DNA of 64,000 nt from Pseudomonadota bacterium (GCA_018241125.1 JAFEEL010000009.1:159273-223272); one strand, 5' to 3'. Counted from the first letter of the stretch, positions 34,061-43,986 are shown. Notes: generated by a model not told the origin, from the letters alone. Program-made: numbers and translations.

Positions 34061-34864
34061 TCAGTCCTGCTTGCGGAAGGTCCTGGCGCGCTTGGCCATC
34101 GTGCGCAGCGCCATGCCGTCGGGCATCAGCTTGAACAAGCGCGCGATCGCGCGATTGATCCGCCCCGGCACGCACACGATCTGTCCGCGTTCGACCGCAT
34201 CCACGCCGATCCGCGCCACCTCCTGCGCACCCATCCACATGTAGCGCGGCATCTTCGACACCACCTGCCGGGTGCCGGTGATGTCGTGGAACTCCGAGTA
34301 TGTGAAGCCCGGGCACAGCGCGCACACGTGCACGCCGTTGGCGAGGTTTTCCAGCGCCAGTGACTGCGAAAACTTCACCAGCAAGGCCTTGGCCGCGCCG
34401 TACAGCGTGTGTCCCGGCGAGCCGGGCACCAGTGCGGCCAGCGAGGCGACATTGAGGATGCGTCCATAGCGGCGCTCCTGCATCGCCGGCAGGAAGCGAT
34501 AGGCCAGTTCGCACGGCGCCGATACCAGCACTTGCAAGAACTCGGCGTGGGTCGGCCAAGGCTGCGCGGGGAAATGGCCGCCGACGCCGTATCCGGCGTT
34601 GTTGACCAAGGTGTCCACGTGCAGGCCGAGATCTTGTACCTGGGTGAAGATCGCCTGCGGCACGCTCGGATCGGCCAGATCCGCGGCCAGCACCGTGCAC
34701 GGGACTGGCGCCAGTTCGTCGGCCAGCGCCAGCAGGCGGTCTTCGCGGCGGGCGGTGAGGATCAGCGGTTTGCCGCGGCGGGCGTATTGCCGCGCGATGG
34801 CCGCACCGATGCCGCTGGAGGCGCCGGTGATGAGGGCGTGGCCGGGGGCGGTTGCGGTGTTCAT
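34061..34864 (-). CDS. Short-chain dehydrogenase/reductase
   Basis: A 267-aa classical SDR: TGASSGIG (14-21) for NAD(P), NNAG (88-91) and the catalytic Ser141 / Tyr155 / Lys159 triad (NVASLAAL...YGAAK). The C-terminal ~45 residues (GRINRAIARLFKLMPDGMALRTMAKRARTF) match the group that includes DltE/YqjQ-like reductases. Arg39-Arg40 after the second strand suggests NADPH preference. The substrate is unknown. It is divergent from tpiA, with 109 bp between. Confidence 0.9.
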   Translation of the reverse strand: MNTATAPGHALITGASSGIGAAIARQYARRGKPLILTARREDRLLALADELAPVPCTVLAADLADPSVPQAIFTQVQDLGLHVDTLVNNAGYGVGGHFPAQPWPTHAEFLQVLVSAPCELAYRFLPAMQERRYGRILNVASLAALVPGSPGHTLYGAAKALLVKFSQSLALENLANGVHVCALCPGFTYSEFHDITGTRQVVSKMPRYMWMGAQEVARIGVDAVERGQIVCVPGRINRAIARLFKLMPDGMALRTMAKRARTFRKQD

Positions 34865-34973
34865 GCGGCGGCGCTGGGTTCGGGCGTTGGCGGTGCGGGA
34901 ATTGTAGGCGCAATGGCGCGGCGCCCTGCTGGCCGGTATCCTTGGCGTTTACCAACGGCTCAAGGAGAACGCC

Positions 34974-35801
34974 ATGCGCCGTCGCATCGTGGTGGGAAAC
35001 TGGAAAATGCACGGCGACCGCGCGTTCGCGCACGCCTTGCTGGATGCCGTGGTGGCGTCGCGACGCCCACCCGGTGTGGAGATGGTGGTGTTGCCGCCGG
35101 CGGTGTACGCCGCCGAGTTGATCACCCGCTACGCGCGGGTGCCGCTGGTGTTCGGCGCGCAGGACGTGAGCGCCAACGAGGCCGGCGCGTTCACCGGTGA
35201 GGTGTCCGCCACGATGGTGCACGACGTGGGTTGCCGCTACACCTTGGTCGGCCATTCCGAACGCCGCGAGTATCACCACGAAGACAATCAGTTGGTCGCC
35301 GAAAAGTTCGTGGCCGCGCACAAGGCCGGGCTGACGCCCATCCTGTGCGTGGGAGAAACCTTGCAGCAACGCGAAGGCGGGCAAACCGAATGGGTGATCG
35401 AACGCCAGATCGCGGCCGTGCGTACGATCGCCGGCAAGGACGCGCTGGCTGCCAGTGTGATCGCCTACGAGCCGGTGTGGGCGATTGGCACCGGTCGCAC
35501 CGCGACGCCGCAACAGGCCCAGGAAGTCCACGCCTTCATCCGTGGCGAGGTCGCCGCAGGAGATGCTACAATCGCGGGCTGGCTGCCGATCCTGTACGGC
35601 GGCAGCGTGAAGGCGTCCAACGCGGCGGAGTTGTTCGCCCAGCCGGACGTCGATGGCGGGTTGATCGGTGGCTCGTCGCTGGTCGCCAGGGATTTTCTGG
35701 CGATCGTTGCGGCGGCGGCCCGGCCCGTCGGGTCTGACAAGACCATCTTGTCGATGAGGTCCGTCGCGGGTGCCGCCGATCAAGGCAGCGCCGGGCGCTG
35801 A
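34974..35801 (+). CDS. tpiA: Triosephosphate isomerase
   Basis: Interconverts DHAP and glyceraldehyde 3-phosphate. The 275-aa TIM barrel has VGNWKMHG (Asn9, Lys11), the electrophile His in LVGHSERREYHHE, catalytic Glu in AYEPVWAIGTGRTAT, and the phosphate-binding LYGGSVKASN and GGLIGGSSL. After the usual end (~residue 250) there is an extra ~25-residue tail (RPVGSDKTILSMRSVAGAADQGSAGR) absent from most homologues. secG follows after 17 bp, an order common in gammaproteobacteria. Confidence 0.96.
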   Translation: MRRRIVVGNWKMHGDRAFAHALLDAVVASRRPPGVEMVVLPPAVYAAELITRYARVPLVFGAQDVSANEAGAFTGEVSATMVHDVGCRYTLVGHSERREYHHEDNQLVAEKFVAAHKAGLTPILCVGETLQQREGGQTEWVIERQIAAVRTIAGKDALAASVIAYEPVWAIGTGRTATPQQAQEVHAFIRGEVAAGDATIAGWLPILYGGSVKASNAAELFAQPDVDGGLIGGSSLVARDFLAIVAAAARPVGSDKTILSMRSVAGAADQGSAGR

Positions 35802-35818
35802 GAGAGCTTGCAAACAGA

Positions 35819-36298
35819 ATGCTATTGATCATCGTCAACGTGATTTTCGTGCTCAGCGCGGTCGCCATGATCGTGCTGATCCTGATGCAGCGCGGCTCGG
35901 GTGCCGATGCCGGCGCAGGCTTCGGTGGCGGCGCTTCGGCCACCGTTTTCGGCGCGCGCGGTTCGGCCAACTTCCTGTCCAAGGCCACGAAGTGGCTGGC
36001 GGTGGTGTTTTTCTCGATCAGCCTCGGGTTGGCGTGGTACGCCAGCAAGCCACGCGGCGCCGCACAACCGGCCGAGGACCTGGGCATCATGGGCCGCGCG
36101 GCGGCAACCGCACCGGCGGCCTCTGGCGCCACGACGACGACGTTGACCCCAGTGGCTTCGCCCGCCAGCACGACCACGCCCGCGATCCCGACGCCCAGCG
36201 TGCCGGCTCCGGCGGCATCGGCCAACGCCAGCAGCGGTGCCACGCCCGCGGTGCCCACCCCGCAGCCGGTTGCGTCTCCAGCCAGCGGCAAGAAGTGA
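35819..36298 (+). CDS. secG: Protein-export membrane protein SecG
   Basis: Auxiliary subunit of the SecYEG translocon. The 159-aa protein has two TM helices (about 2-22 and 54-75) around the conserved LMQRGSGADAGAGFGGGASATVFGARGSANFLSKATKWLAVVF loop. A ~75-residue Pro/Ala/Ser/Thr-rich, low-complexity periplasmic tail follows. Part of tpiA-secG-tRNA-Leu, as in E. coli (secG-leuU) and Pseudomonas; the nuo operon that I would expect next in Xanthomonas is absent here. Confidence 0.94.
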   Translation: MLLIIVNVIFVLSAVAMIVLILMQRGSGADAGAGFGGGASATVFGARGSANFLSKATKWLAVVFFSISLGLAWYASKPRGAAQPAEDLGIMGRAAATAPAASGATTTTLTPVASPASTTTPAIPTPSVPAPAASANASSGATPAVPTPQPVASPASGKK

Positions 36299-36364
36299 GG
36301 CACTTGGCGTACCGATCGGGTCGGGTAAGATACGCAGCCCTCGTGACAGCAAGCTTGATGATTT

Positions 36365-36449
36365 GCCCAGGTGGCGGAATTGGTAGACGCACTACCTTGA
36401 GGTGGTAGCGACTTCGGTCGTGGAGGTTCGAGTCCTCTTCTGGGCACCA
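36365..36449 (+). tRNA. leuU: tRNA-Leu (anticodon GAG)
   Basis: 85 nt including the encoded CCA. The acceptor stem GCCCAGG pairs with TCTGGGC, allowing a G-T pair. The D arm contains GGAATTGGTAGACGC. The anticodon stem CTACC/GGTAG has loop TTGAGGT with anticodon GAG at 36399-36401. It has a long variable arm typical of class II tRNA-Leu and a T arm GAGGTTCGAGTCCTC. It follows secG and ends in a terminator. Confidence 0.97.
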
Positions 36450-36494
36450 CGTGACGGTTTCATGCAGTTCAACGCAGTCCATCGAAACCCCTGA

Positions 36495-36518
36495 AACCGC
36501 GCTCTGGCGCGGTTTTTT
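36495..36518 (+). terminator. Rho-independent terminator after tRNA-Leu
   Basis: Perfect 8-bp stem AACCGCGC / GCGCGGTT with a TCTG loop followed by a run of T (36513-36518). It lies 46 bp after the tRNA and ends the tpiA-secG-leuU transcript. Confidence 0.92.
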
Positions 36519-36705
36519 GTTTCGGCACGACCAGCAAAGGCCGCGCGGGCGATGCGGACATCCGCGTCGCGTGGCTGCTTCCACGCGCGTCCCGCGTTAT
36601 CATCGACATGCTGCGTTGTCATTCGTGTGCCGAACCGATGGCCGCAGCATTCCCCGGATCGCGCGCAAGGGCGTGATCCGGCACTCCCCTGCAAAGGACT
36701 CGATC

Positions 36706-37017
36706 ATGACCAGCAAGCTCACTCCGGCATCCGAACTTCCATCTGGCAGCACCGTCTGGGTCACCGACCTGACGGCGGAAGGTCGCGCCGGGCTGGATCG
36801 GTTCCTTAGCGAGCACGCCAAGCACTACAACGGCCATCCGACCGAGCTGGATCGTTGGATCAGTCACGGGCTGCTCGACAAGTTCGCCGAGAACATCAAT
36901 CAGGGCCAGCCGCTTGCGTTCACGCTGGCACGTGATGCGTCCAAGGACGGCGAGGAACACGTGTTCTCGCCGGCGGCAGCCGAGGTGTTGTGCGAGGCGT
37001 TGCAGCAGCCGTTCTGA
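36706..37017 (+). CDS. Uncharacterised small cytosolic protein
   Basis: A 103-aa soluble protein starting MTSKLTPASELPSGSTVWVTDL. No signal peptide or TM segment; predicted mostly helical (EGRAGLDRFLSEHAKHYNGHPTELDRWISHGLLDKFAENI). Its features do not match a family I know. The ATG has AAAGGA about 10 nt upstream; the frame is open further upstream, but that part contains the tRNA terminator. It sits alone between the tRNA-Leu terminator and the MalT-like regulator, where Xanthomonas genomes usually have nuo genes. Confidence 0.7.
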   Translation: MTSKLTPASELPSGSTVWVTDLTAEGRAGLDRFLSEHAKHYNGHPTELDRWISHGLLDKFAENINQGQPLAFTLARDASKDGEEHVFSPAAAEVLCEALQQPF

Positions 37018-37309
37018 TCGGCGGCCCGTGCCGCCGCGCTGCTGCGGCCGGGCGTCTGGACTGCGATGATGCGGGCGCGCTGGTTGGTTCGCTGGCGTCG
37101 CCGGCCGCCAGCGTATGGAAACGCCGCGCGAGCCGGCAGGGTATCGATGACGACGGCGCGCTCGCGCCGTTCCGGATGCTGGCGATCGACGTGCTGGATG
37201 CATGCGCTAATTGCCAGAGTGCATCACGGAATCAGCTTCGGGCACCGCCGCATGCTTGGGGGCGTGGACGGCAATGGCGCGGTGACAGGCCCAAGCGGAT
37301 CGAATCTGC
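37018..37309. other. Gap before the MalT-like regulator
   Basis: 292 bp. Plus-strand frames are open but the translations are Arg/Ala-rich and not convincing. I see no hairpin, tRNA or repeat; it presumably carries the promoter of the regulator. Confidence 0.5.
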
Positions 37310-40024
37310 GTGCAAGCCAACATTCAAGAACCGGAATTCGTCATCAAGGCCACGGCGCCGCGCCTGCCGAGGATGGTGGTCGCCCGTGAGGCGTTGATCG
37401 GCCGCAGCGCGTCCTTGCGGGGTTGCCCGCTGATCGAGATCGTTGCACCCGATGGGTTTGGCAAGACCACCTTGCTGCTGCAATGGCGACGTCGCTGGTT
37501 GAAGGATGGCGCGCGCCTGGCGTGGCTGACTGCCGATGCACGGGATCACCCGGTGCGCTTTCGCCGAGCGCTGGCATATGCACTGCAAAACGCTGCCGGA
37601 CGGGTGCGCGTCGAGCCTCGCAGTGCGCGGCACACGCCCAACATGGCCACACAGGAAGACGGCTACACGGGCTTGCTGGCGCAAATCGCACGGATGCGCT
37701 CGGACGTGGTGCTGATGCTCGATGCGTGTGAACGCCTGCCGGCAGCGACGGTTCGCGATGGCTTGGCGTATCTGGTTCACAACGCGCCATCGAACCTGTA
37801 CATCGTGCTGGCATCGGCGCTGCCGTTGCCGTGGTCGCCGACCTGCGAGCCAGGATCGCTGGCCCTGCGCATCGGCCCTGACGACCTGCGGCTGTCGCCG
37901 GAGGTGTCGGCCGCAGTGCTCGCGCGCCACTTTCGCGGCAGCCTGGATGCGGACGACGCGATGCGTCTGCACAAGGCGTGCGAAGGCTGGCCGATGGGTT
38001 TGCAACTGGCGGCCAGCGCGATCGCGCATGGGCCGGCGTTGGCGCGCGCGACCGAAGCGGTCGTCTGGCTGCGTGGGCCGCTGCAAGTGCGTTACATCGA
38101 GGGGCTGTTGGCGCGCCTGCCACCGGATTGGGTGGATTTTCTGGTGCGGGTTTCCATCCTCGATCACCTGCATGCCCAGTTGTGCGCGGCGGTTACCGGC
38201 AACGCTGATGCCACCTCGTTGTTGGCGCGCTCATTGCTGGAAACTCCCTTGTTGGAGATCGGTCAGGCCAAGGACTGGAGTTGCCTGCATCCTCTGGCGC
38301 GCGCCGCGTTGCTGGCTCGATTTGCCTGCTTGCCGGGCGATGAGCGCCGGGATCTGCACCGGCGCGCGGCTGCGTGGTACGAGCGTTGCGGGCGGCATGT
38401 GGATTCGGCCAGACACGCGGCCGCGGCCGGCGACGCGGCGGCGGCCCGCTCATTGCTCACCCACGTCCTGCGGCGCCTGGGTTCGGAAGGGCGATTGGCC
38501 GAAGCCCGTGAAGAGTTGGCGCGCATCGCGCCGGAGGAGATCGCCGCAGACGCCGACTTGCGCCTGATCGCGGCGTGGATTCGTGCGTGCAGCCAGAGGA
38601 ATCTGGAGGCGCTGGCCGATACCCGACAGCTGCTCGACACGGGCCGTCTGGCGCCGCAGCCGCGCTTCGTGGCCTCCCTCGTCGCAGCGGCGGCGGCGGC
38701 CTACGCCGACCGGCCTGGCCTGGTTCCGGGACTGCTGCAGGAGTGGCCCGCAGGGTCGGCGATCATCGACGGCTCGGGGCAGACCGTGGCATTCGCCAAC
38801 TGCATCGCGTTGTACGCCCTGCACGCCGGTAGCCCGGGAAGGGTGCGCGCGATCGAACCGCATGTGCCGGTCGTCGAGCATCGTTATCTGCCGGTGTTCG
38901 GCAGCGCGATCAGCAGCGCACTGGTCGCGCTGAGTCACTTGTGGGAGGGCTTCCCGGATCGCGCCGAAGCGGTGGTGCGCCCGGCGCTGGCACACGCCGA
39001 GCAGGCCGATGGGCGGCGCAGCGCCATCGCCGGACTGTTCGCCGCGATCGCGGCGGCGGCACAGTTCGAGCGCAACCAGACCGAGCAAGTGCTGTCCTTG
39101 CTGGTCGGGCGTCTGGACGTGATCGAATCGACCGCGATTCCCGATGCGATCTGGTGCGCATACCGCAGCCTGGCGTTGACCGCCTTGCACAAGGGCGACG
39201 CGGCACAAGCCCTGCAATTGTTCGACGCGCTGCACGCGCTGGCGTGCGAACGGGGCATGGTGCGTCTGCAGGCGCACGCGGTCGCCGAACGGATGCGCAT
39301 TCACGCGCTGCAGGCACGCCATGCGCAAGTGCAGGCGGGCGAGGGTTTGCTCGATGCGCTGGCGCCTGCATTCGCCGTACCGGAGTTTGCGCTGTTTCGG
39401 CCGCAGTTCGATCTGCTCAGTGCGATCGCGCGGGCGCACGCGTTACTGGCGCGCGGTGAGACTGGACAGGCGGAGCGGCACTTGCTGACCGCGCACGCGC
39501 TGGCAAGCGACCTCGGGCGCGGCCACGAGCGTTTGCAGGTGCAAGTTCTGCGCGCCGTCGCGGCGCGCCAACGTGGCGCCCCGCTGGCGCTTCGCTTGCT
39601 CGGTGAGGCGCTCAGCCAGGGCAAGCTTGGCGGCCATCGCCGCTTGCTGCTGGACAGCCATCCGCTGGCGCTGGAAATGGCGGTCGAACTGCGCAACGCC
39701 GGCCCGTCCGCGCGGCGTGCCGCCTCGCGCCCGCCGCTGGCGGCCGAGCCGGACGATGGGCCGCGTTCGTTGTCCGGCGTTTCCGGACGCTTGTTGACCG
39801 ACAAGGAGGCACAGATCCTGCGCTGTCTTGGGCGCGAGCAGGGGCCGGAAGACATTGCGCAGATGTTGGGCTGCGCACTGGCACGGGTGCATTGGCACAT
39901 TGGACACCTGTGCTCGAAGCTGTCGGCGCCATCGGTGGCGGTTGCCGTTGCGCGTGCCCGCTTGTTCGGCCTGCTGGATCCGGAGCCGGGCGCGCAGCCG
40001 GCAACGCGTGCGATGTCCGGCTAG
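37310..40024 (+). CDS. MalT-like LuxR-family transcriptional regulator (STAND ATPase)
   Basis: A 904-aa protein from a GTG. The N-terminal NTPase has a P-loop APDGFGKTTLLLQW (about 46-59) and the MalT-type LACEGWPMGLQLAASA-like segment (here HKACEGWPMGLQLAASAIA). A long alpha-helical TPR-like sensor region (about 330-800) follows, then a C-terminal LuxR-type HTH (LTDKEAQILRCLGREQGPEDIAQMLGCALARVHWHIGHLCSKL, about 825-868). MalT-type proteins bind an inducer plus ATP, oligomerise and activate transcription. The HTH is somewhat divergent from GerE consensus. No obvious target operon adjoins it, so inducer and regulon are unknown. Confidence 0.87.
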   Translation: MQANIQEPEFVIKATAPRLPRMVVAREALIGRSASLRGCPLIEIVAPDGFGKTTLLLQWRRRWLKDGARLAWLTADARDHPVRFRRALAYALQNAAGRVRVEPRSARHTPNMATQEDGYTGLLAQIARMRSDVVLMLDACERLPAATVRDGLAYLVHNAPSNLYIVLASALPLPWSPTCEPGSLALRIGPDDLRLSPEVSAAVLARHFRGSLDADDAMRLHKACEGWPMGLQLAASAIAHGPALARATEAVVWLRGPLQVRYIEGLLARLPPDWVDFLVRVSILDHLHAQLCAAVTGNADATSLLARSLLETPLLEIGQAKDWSCLHPLARAALLARFACLPGDERRDLHRRAAAWYERCGRHVDSARHAAAAGDAAAARSLLTHVLRRLGSEGRLAEAREELARIAPEEIAADADLRLIAAWIRACSQRNLEALADTRQLLDTGRLAPQPRFVASLVAAAAAAYADRPGLVPGLLQEWPAGSAIIDGSGQTVAFANCIALYALHAGSPGRVRAIEPHVPVVEHRYLPVFGSAISSALVALSHLWEGFPDRAEAVVRPALAHAEQADGRRSAIAGLFAAIAAAAQFERNQTEQVLSLLVGRLDVIESTAIPDAIWCAYRSLALTALHKGDAAQALQLFDALHALACERGMVRLQAHAVAERMRIHALQARHAQVQAGEGLLDALAPAFAVPEFALFRPQFDLLSAIARAHALLARGETGQAERHLLTAHALASDLGRGHERLQVQVLRAVAARQRGAPLALRLLGEALSQGKLGGHRRLLLDSHPLALEMAVELRNAGPSARRAASRPPLAAEPDDGPRSLSGVSGRLLTDKEAQILRCLGREQGPEDIAQMLGCALARVHWHIGHLCSKLSAPSVAVAVARARLFGLLDPEPGAQPATRAMSG

Positions 40025-40126
40025 GCATGGCCGGAACCCGCGCCCACTCACGGTGCGACGTGTCCGGGACGAGTGGCCACGTCTCGGGTTCCTTTCGGGG
40101 TGGACGTGGCGAACCACGGACGGGGT

Positions 40127-40996
40127 CTAGCAGGTTGTATCGGCGGGTGTTGCGCGCTGCCATGTGCCCAAGCGCTGCCCAAGTCGTACGGGCCGTTCCG
40201 CGGCCAGCGTGGAGTCCAGTGCGATGCCCGTTCGTGGCAGCAGCACGATCACCGTCGAGCCGTAGTTGAAGCGCGCCATCTCGGCGAATCGTTCGATCAC
40301 GATGCCCTTGCCGCGCCAGTCCTTGCGAACGATCCTCGATGCATAGCGCGGGATTTCCACGCCGCTCCACACCGTTTCCACGCCCGACACCAGGATTGCG
40401 CCGACCATCACCAGACACATCGGCCCGAAGTTGGTGTCGAAGTGGCAGACCAGCCGCTCGTTGCGTGCGAACAGGCGCGGGATTGCCTGTACCGCGAACG
40501 GGGCAACCGAGAAGATGCGCCCGGGCACATGCAGGGTTTCGCGCAAGGTTGCGGTCCACGGCATGTGCACGCGGTGGTAGTCGCGCGGCGACAGGTAGAT
40601 GGTGGCGAACCAGCCGTCGGCGAAGGCAGCGGCGGCGGCCTCGTCGCCGAGCAATTCGGCAGCGGTGTACGACTGCCCCTTGGCCTGGAAGATGCGCCCG
40701 GATCGAATCGGGCCGAGTTGGCTGATGCGCCCGTCGGCGGGCATCAGCAAGGCGCGAGGGTCGGGGTCGGCGTTGCGCACGCCGGACCTGAGCGCGCGGG
40801 TGAAAAATTCCGCGAAGCTCGCATAGGCGCGCGGATCGGCTTGCGCGGCTTCATCCATGTCCACGCCGAAGCGGCGCACCACCATGCCGATCAGCCAGTC
40901 CTTCCAAGGCCGCCAACGCCAACGCGCAGCGTACCGCGCCAACCGCGAAGCCAGCCGGTGCGGCAGCAGGTACTGCAGGAGGATCGCCGGATGCAC
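40127..40996 (-). CDS. psd: Phosphatidylserine decarboxylase
   Basis: Pyruvoyl enzyme making phosphatidylethanolamine at the inner membrane. About 289 aa from a GTG ([19 protein letters not shown]), 2 nt after the SCO1 stop. It has [80 protein letters not shown] and the self-cleavage site [12 protein letters not shown], where the GS-T bond yields the pyruvoyl Ser (LGST in most homologues). The frame stays open far upstream through SCO1 in another frame; that part is rejected. Confidence 0.94.
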   Translation of the reverse strand: MHPAILLQYLLPHRLASRLARYAARWRWRPWKDWLIGMVVRRFGVDMDEAAQADPRAYASFAEFFTRALRSGVRNADPDPRALLMPADGRISQLGPIRSGRIFQAKGQSYTAAELLGDEAAAAAFADGWFATIYLSPRDYHRVHMPWTATLRETLHVPGRIFSVAPFAVQAIPRLFARNERLVCHFDTNFGPMCLVMVGAILVSGVETVWSGVEIPRYASRIVRKDWRGKGIVIERFAEMARFNYGSTVIVLLPRTGIALDSTLAAERPVRLGQRLGTWQRATPADTTC

Positions 40997-40998
40997 GC

Positions 40999-41703
40999 TC
41001 AGCGCCAATGCGCCAGTGCCAGCAGATCCGCGCCGATTCTTGCCGGGTCGAACGGCTGCGCCGGCGGGGGTTGCGGCGTGATCGTGCCGACCATGTCGCC
41101 GGCCGGATCGAGCACCGCCACGCTGGAGGAATGATCGACCTCGTAGTTCTTGCCGTCGTTGTTCTTCGGGATGAAGAACACCATGCCCAGGGCGTGCGCG
41201 AAGGTGGTGAGGGTTTGTTCGTCGGCGGTGGCGCCGATGATGCCCTTGCCGAAGTAGTGTGCGTATTGCGCGGTGTGCGCCGGTGAGTCGCGCTGGGGAT
41301 CGACCGAGACGAACAGCACGCGCGGGCGCGTGTCCGTCGGCAGGCTGGCCCACGACTTGGCCGCCACGCCCAACGCCTGCAGCGTGGTCGGGCACACGTC
41401 CGGACAATGCGTGAAGCCCAGATAGACCAGCGTCCAGTGACCCTTGAGCGCGGCCGGCGTGAGCGTGCCACCGTCGCCTGTTTGCAAGGTGAATGCCGGC
41501 AGGCTGCGCGCCACTGGAAACAGCGCCACTGTCTGCAGCGCCGGTGGCGGGGGCAGCGGCGGTGGTGCGAAGTGGCGCTCGGCCGCCCACAAGCCGAATC
41601 CAGCGGCCAGCGCGGCGGCGAGGATGTACAGCGTCGTCGAACGCGCCGCGCCGCGCACATGCCGGGCGCACATGTGCGCAAAAGAGTTCGATCTGATGGT
41701 CAT
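40999..41703 (-). CDS. SCO1/SenC copper chaperone
   Basis: Membrane-anchored thioredoxin-fold protein that helps assemble the CuA centre of cytochrome oxidase. The 234-aa protein has an N-terminal TM anchor (about 25-42), a Pro-rich stretch, and the Cu site: Cys100-Pro-Asp-Val-Cys104 in [13 protein letters not shown] and His191 in [22 protein letters not shown] is also typical. A later start at Met11 is possible. psd follows 2 nt after. It is divergent from prmB, whose ATG is 60 bp away. Confidence 0.94.
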   Translation of the reverse strand: MTIRSNSFAHMCARHVRGAARSTTLYILAAALAAGFGLWAAERHFAPPPLPPPPALQTVALFPVARSLPAFTLQTGDGGTLTPAALKGHWTLVYLGFTHCPDVCPTTLQALGVAAKSWASLPTDTRPRVLFVSVDPQRDSPAHTAQYAHYFGKGIIGATADEQTLTTFAHALGMVFFIPKNNDGKNYEVDHSSSVAVLDPAGDMVGTITPQPPPAQPFDPARIGADLLALAHWR

Positions 41704-41763
41704 CGGCCGATTATATCCGGCAGGCCGTTATACTCGTGCGCCGAGCCTGCCATCGTCCCGCCC

Positions 41764-42678
41764 ATGCCCGCCGCGCTGGTCACCATCATCGATCTCATCC
41801 GCTACGGCGCCAGTCGCTTCAATGCCGCCGGGCTGACCTTCGGGCACAGCTACGACAACGCGATGGATGAGTCCACGCAGATCGTGCTGCACGCGCTGCA
41901 CCTGCCGCACGACCTCAACCCGATCTACGGCCAGTCGCACGTCACCGCCGACGAAAAGGACGCGATCATCGGCTTGATCGAACGGCGAATCCGCGAGCGT
42001 ATTCCGGCAGCCTATCTCACCGGTGAGGCGTGGTTTGCCGGGCTGAGTTTCAAGACCGATGCGCGCGCGCTGGTGCCGCGCTCACCGATCGCCGAGTTGA
42101 TCGAGTCCGGGTTCCAGCCGTGGCTTGGCGACTTGCTGGTCGAGCGCGCGCTGGACCTGTGCACGGGCTCGGGCTGCATCGCCATCGCGATGGCGCACTA
42201 CCACCCGGATTGGCAGGTCGATGCGGTGGATTTGTCCGCCGATGCGCTGGCGTTGGCGCGCGAGAACCAGTTGCGCCTGCACGCGCCGAACCTGCGCCTG
42301 CTGCAATCGGATCTGTTCGCTGCCGTCAAAGGCGAGCGCTACGATCTGATCGTCAGCAACCCGCCGTATGTCACCCGCGACGAAGTCGCCGCGCTGCCGC
42401 CCGAATATGCGCACGAGCCGCGACTGGGCCTGATCGCCGGCGAGGACGGGCTCGACTTGGCGTTGAAAATCCTGCGCGATGCGCCAGACCACCTGAATGA
42501 AGGTGGCGTGCTGATCGTGGAAGTCGGCGAGTCCGAGCGCGCCTTGTGCGAACTGCTGCCGGAGGTGGGCTTCGACTGGATCGAGTTCAAGGTCGGGCCG
42601 ATGGGCGTGTTCGTCATCGGCCACGACGAACTGCTCGCCCACCATGCGCGTATCCGGGAACTGGCCGATGCGCGCTGA
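41764..42678 (+). CDS. prmB: 50S ribosomal protein L3 N(5)-glutamine methyltransferase
   Basis: SAM-dependent methylation of a Gln in ribosomal protein L3. The 304-aa protein has a PrmB-type helical N-domain (MPAALVTIIDLIRYGASRFNAAGLTFGHS), the SAM motif LDLCTGSGCIAIAMA and the catalytic NPPY (DLIVSNPPYVTRDE). The sequence around RIPAAYLTGEAWFAGLSF separates it from PrmC. A TATACT hexamer at 41729-41734 in the divergent gap may be its -10. aroC follows after a hairpin repeat, the usual prmB-aroC order. Confidence 0.95.
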   Translation: MPAALVTIIDLIRYGASRFNAAGLTFGHSYDNAMDESTQIVLHALHLPHDLNPIYGQSHVTADEKDAIIGLIERRIRERIPAAYLTGEAWFAGLSFKTDARALVPRSPIAELIESGFQPWLGDLLVERALDLCTGSGCIAIAMAHYHPDWQVDAVDLSADALALARENQLRLHAPNLRLLQSDLFAAVKGERYDLIVSNPPYVTRDEVAALPPEYAHEPRLGLIAGEDGLDLALKILRDAPDHLNEGGVLIVEVGESERALCELLPEVGFDWIEFKVGPMGVFVIGHDELLAHHARIRELADAR

Positions 42679-42706
42679 CACCACGTCATCGCCACTGCAT
42701 CCGATT

Positions 42707-42836
42707 CCCTCCCGCACGTGCGGGGGAGGGGCAGGGTGGGGATGTGGTGAGGTCGGCGTGAGATTATGGGCGTTCGCGGGACGCCGGGGCGCCGTGCTTG
42801 CCCCCAGCCCAACCTTCCCCCGCGAGCGGGGGAAGG
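42707..42836. repeat. Paired-hairpin GC-rich repeat between prmB and aroC
   Basis: Left hairpin arms CCCTCCCGCA / TGCGGGGGAGGG (42707-42730) and right hairpin CCTTCCCCCGC-GA-GCGGGGGAAGG (42813-42836) enclose ~80 bp with GGGGCAGGGTGGGGATG on one side and GCTTGCCCCCAGCCCAAC on the other. Same architecture as 20672-20776 and 44236-44329. Confidence 0.85.
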
Positions 42837-42861
42837 GGCGCGCCGCTACGGCATTGGCGCC

Positions 42862-43986
42862 TTGAACACCTTCGGCCACCTGCTGCGCGTGACCACCTTC
42901 GGCGAATCGCACGGCCCGGCGATCGGCTGCGTGCTCGACGGCTGCCCGCCGGGCATCGCCATTGCGGCCGACGATTTCGCGCACGATCTGGCACGCCGCG
43001 CGACCGGGCGCACGCGCCACACCTCGCAGCGCCACGAGGCCGATGCAGTCGAAATCCTTTCCGGCGTGTTCGACGGCAAAACCACCGGCACGCCGATCGC
43101 GCTGCTGATCCGCAACACCGACGCGCGCAGCCGCGATTACGCGAAGATCGCCGAGCAGTTCCGCCCTGGCCACGCCGATTACACCTACTGGCACAAGTAC
43201 GGCATCCGCGATCCGCGCGGCGGCGGGCGTGCATCCGCGCGCGAGACCACGATGCGCGTCGCCGCGGCGGTGATTGCCAAGAAGTGGCTGGTGGAAAAAC
43301 ATGGCATCGCCGTGCGTGGCTGCATGAGCCAGATCGGCGACTTGACGCCGCGTGGTTTCGATTCGGCGATGCTCGATTCGCATGCGTTCGATTGGAACGT
43401 GGTCGAGGGCAACCCGTTCTTCTGGCCGAACGCCGCGCAGGTGGCTCAGATCGAGGACTACATGGATGGCCTGCGCAAGTCCGGCGATTCGGTCGGCGCG
43501 CGCATCGAGGTCATTGCGACCGGCGTGCCCGCAGGCTGGGGCGAACCGATCTACGGCAAGCTCGATGCCGAACTGGCGGCCGCGCTGATGTCGATCAACG
43601 CGGTCAAGGGTGTGGAGATCGGTGATGGCTTCGCGGCAGTCGCGCAAAAGGGCAGCTTCCACCGTGACGCCATGACGCCGCAGGGATTCGCATCGAACCA
43701 CGCCGGCGGCATCCTCGGCGGCATTTCCAGCGGCCAAGCGATCCGCTGTTCGGTGGCGTTCAAGCCGACATCGAGCTTGCGTTTGCCGGTGGACAGCTTG
43801 GATGTGCACGGCAACGCCGTGGAAGTCGTCACCACCGGTCGCCACGACCCGTGCGTGGGCATCCGCGCGACGCCGATATGCGAGGCGATGGTGGCGCTGG
43901 TGCTGATGGATCAGGCGCTGCGCCACCGCGCGCAGTGCGGGGATGTGGGTGCGGTGGCGCCACGGGTACCGGGCGGAATTGCATGA
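42862..43986 (+). CDS. aroC: Chorismate synthase
   Basis: FMN-dependent last step to chorismate. About 374 aa from a TTG at 42862, giving (M)[21 protein letters not shown], which matches the invariant AroC N-terminus; the ATG at 42766 would add 32 repeat-encoded residues. Signatures: [93 protein letters not shown] and [15 protein letters not shown]. The RBS is weak because the upstream sequence is the hairpin repeat. A multi-hairpin element follows. Confidence 0.95.
   Translation: MNTFGHLLRVTTFGESHGPAIGCVLDGCPPGIAIAADDFAHDLARRATGRTRHTSQRHEADAVEILSGVFDGKTTGTPIALLIRNTDARSRDYAKIAEQFRPGHADYTYWHKYGIRDPRGGGRASARETTMRVAAAVIAKKWLVEKHGIAVRGCMSQIGDLTPRGFDSAMLDSHAFDWNVVEGNPFFWPNAAQVAQIEDYMDGLRKSGDSVGARIEVIATGVPAGWGEPIYGKLDAELAAALMSINAVKGVEIGDGFAAVAQKGSFHRDAMTPQGFASNHAGGILGGISSGQAIRCSVAFKPTSSLRLPVDSLDVHGNAVEVVTTGRHDPCVGIRATPICEAMVALVLMDQALRHRAQCGDVGAVAPRVPGGIA

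Noticed and set aside
36365-36600. Integrated element at the tRNA-Leu 3' end
   Set aside because: No integrase, no direct repeat of the tRNA end within the window, and an ordinary terminator follows the tRNA.
36990-37397. A 135-codon plus-strand ORF before the MalT-like regulator
   Set aside because: Composition (Arg/Ala/Cys-rich), no RBS and overlap with both neighbours argue against a gene.
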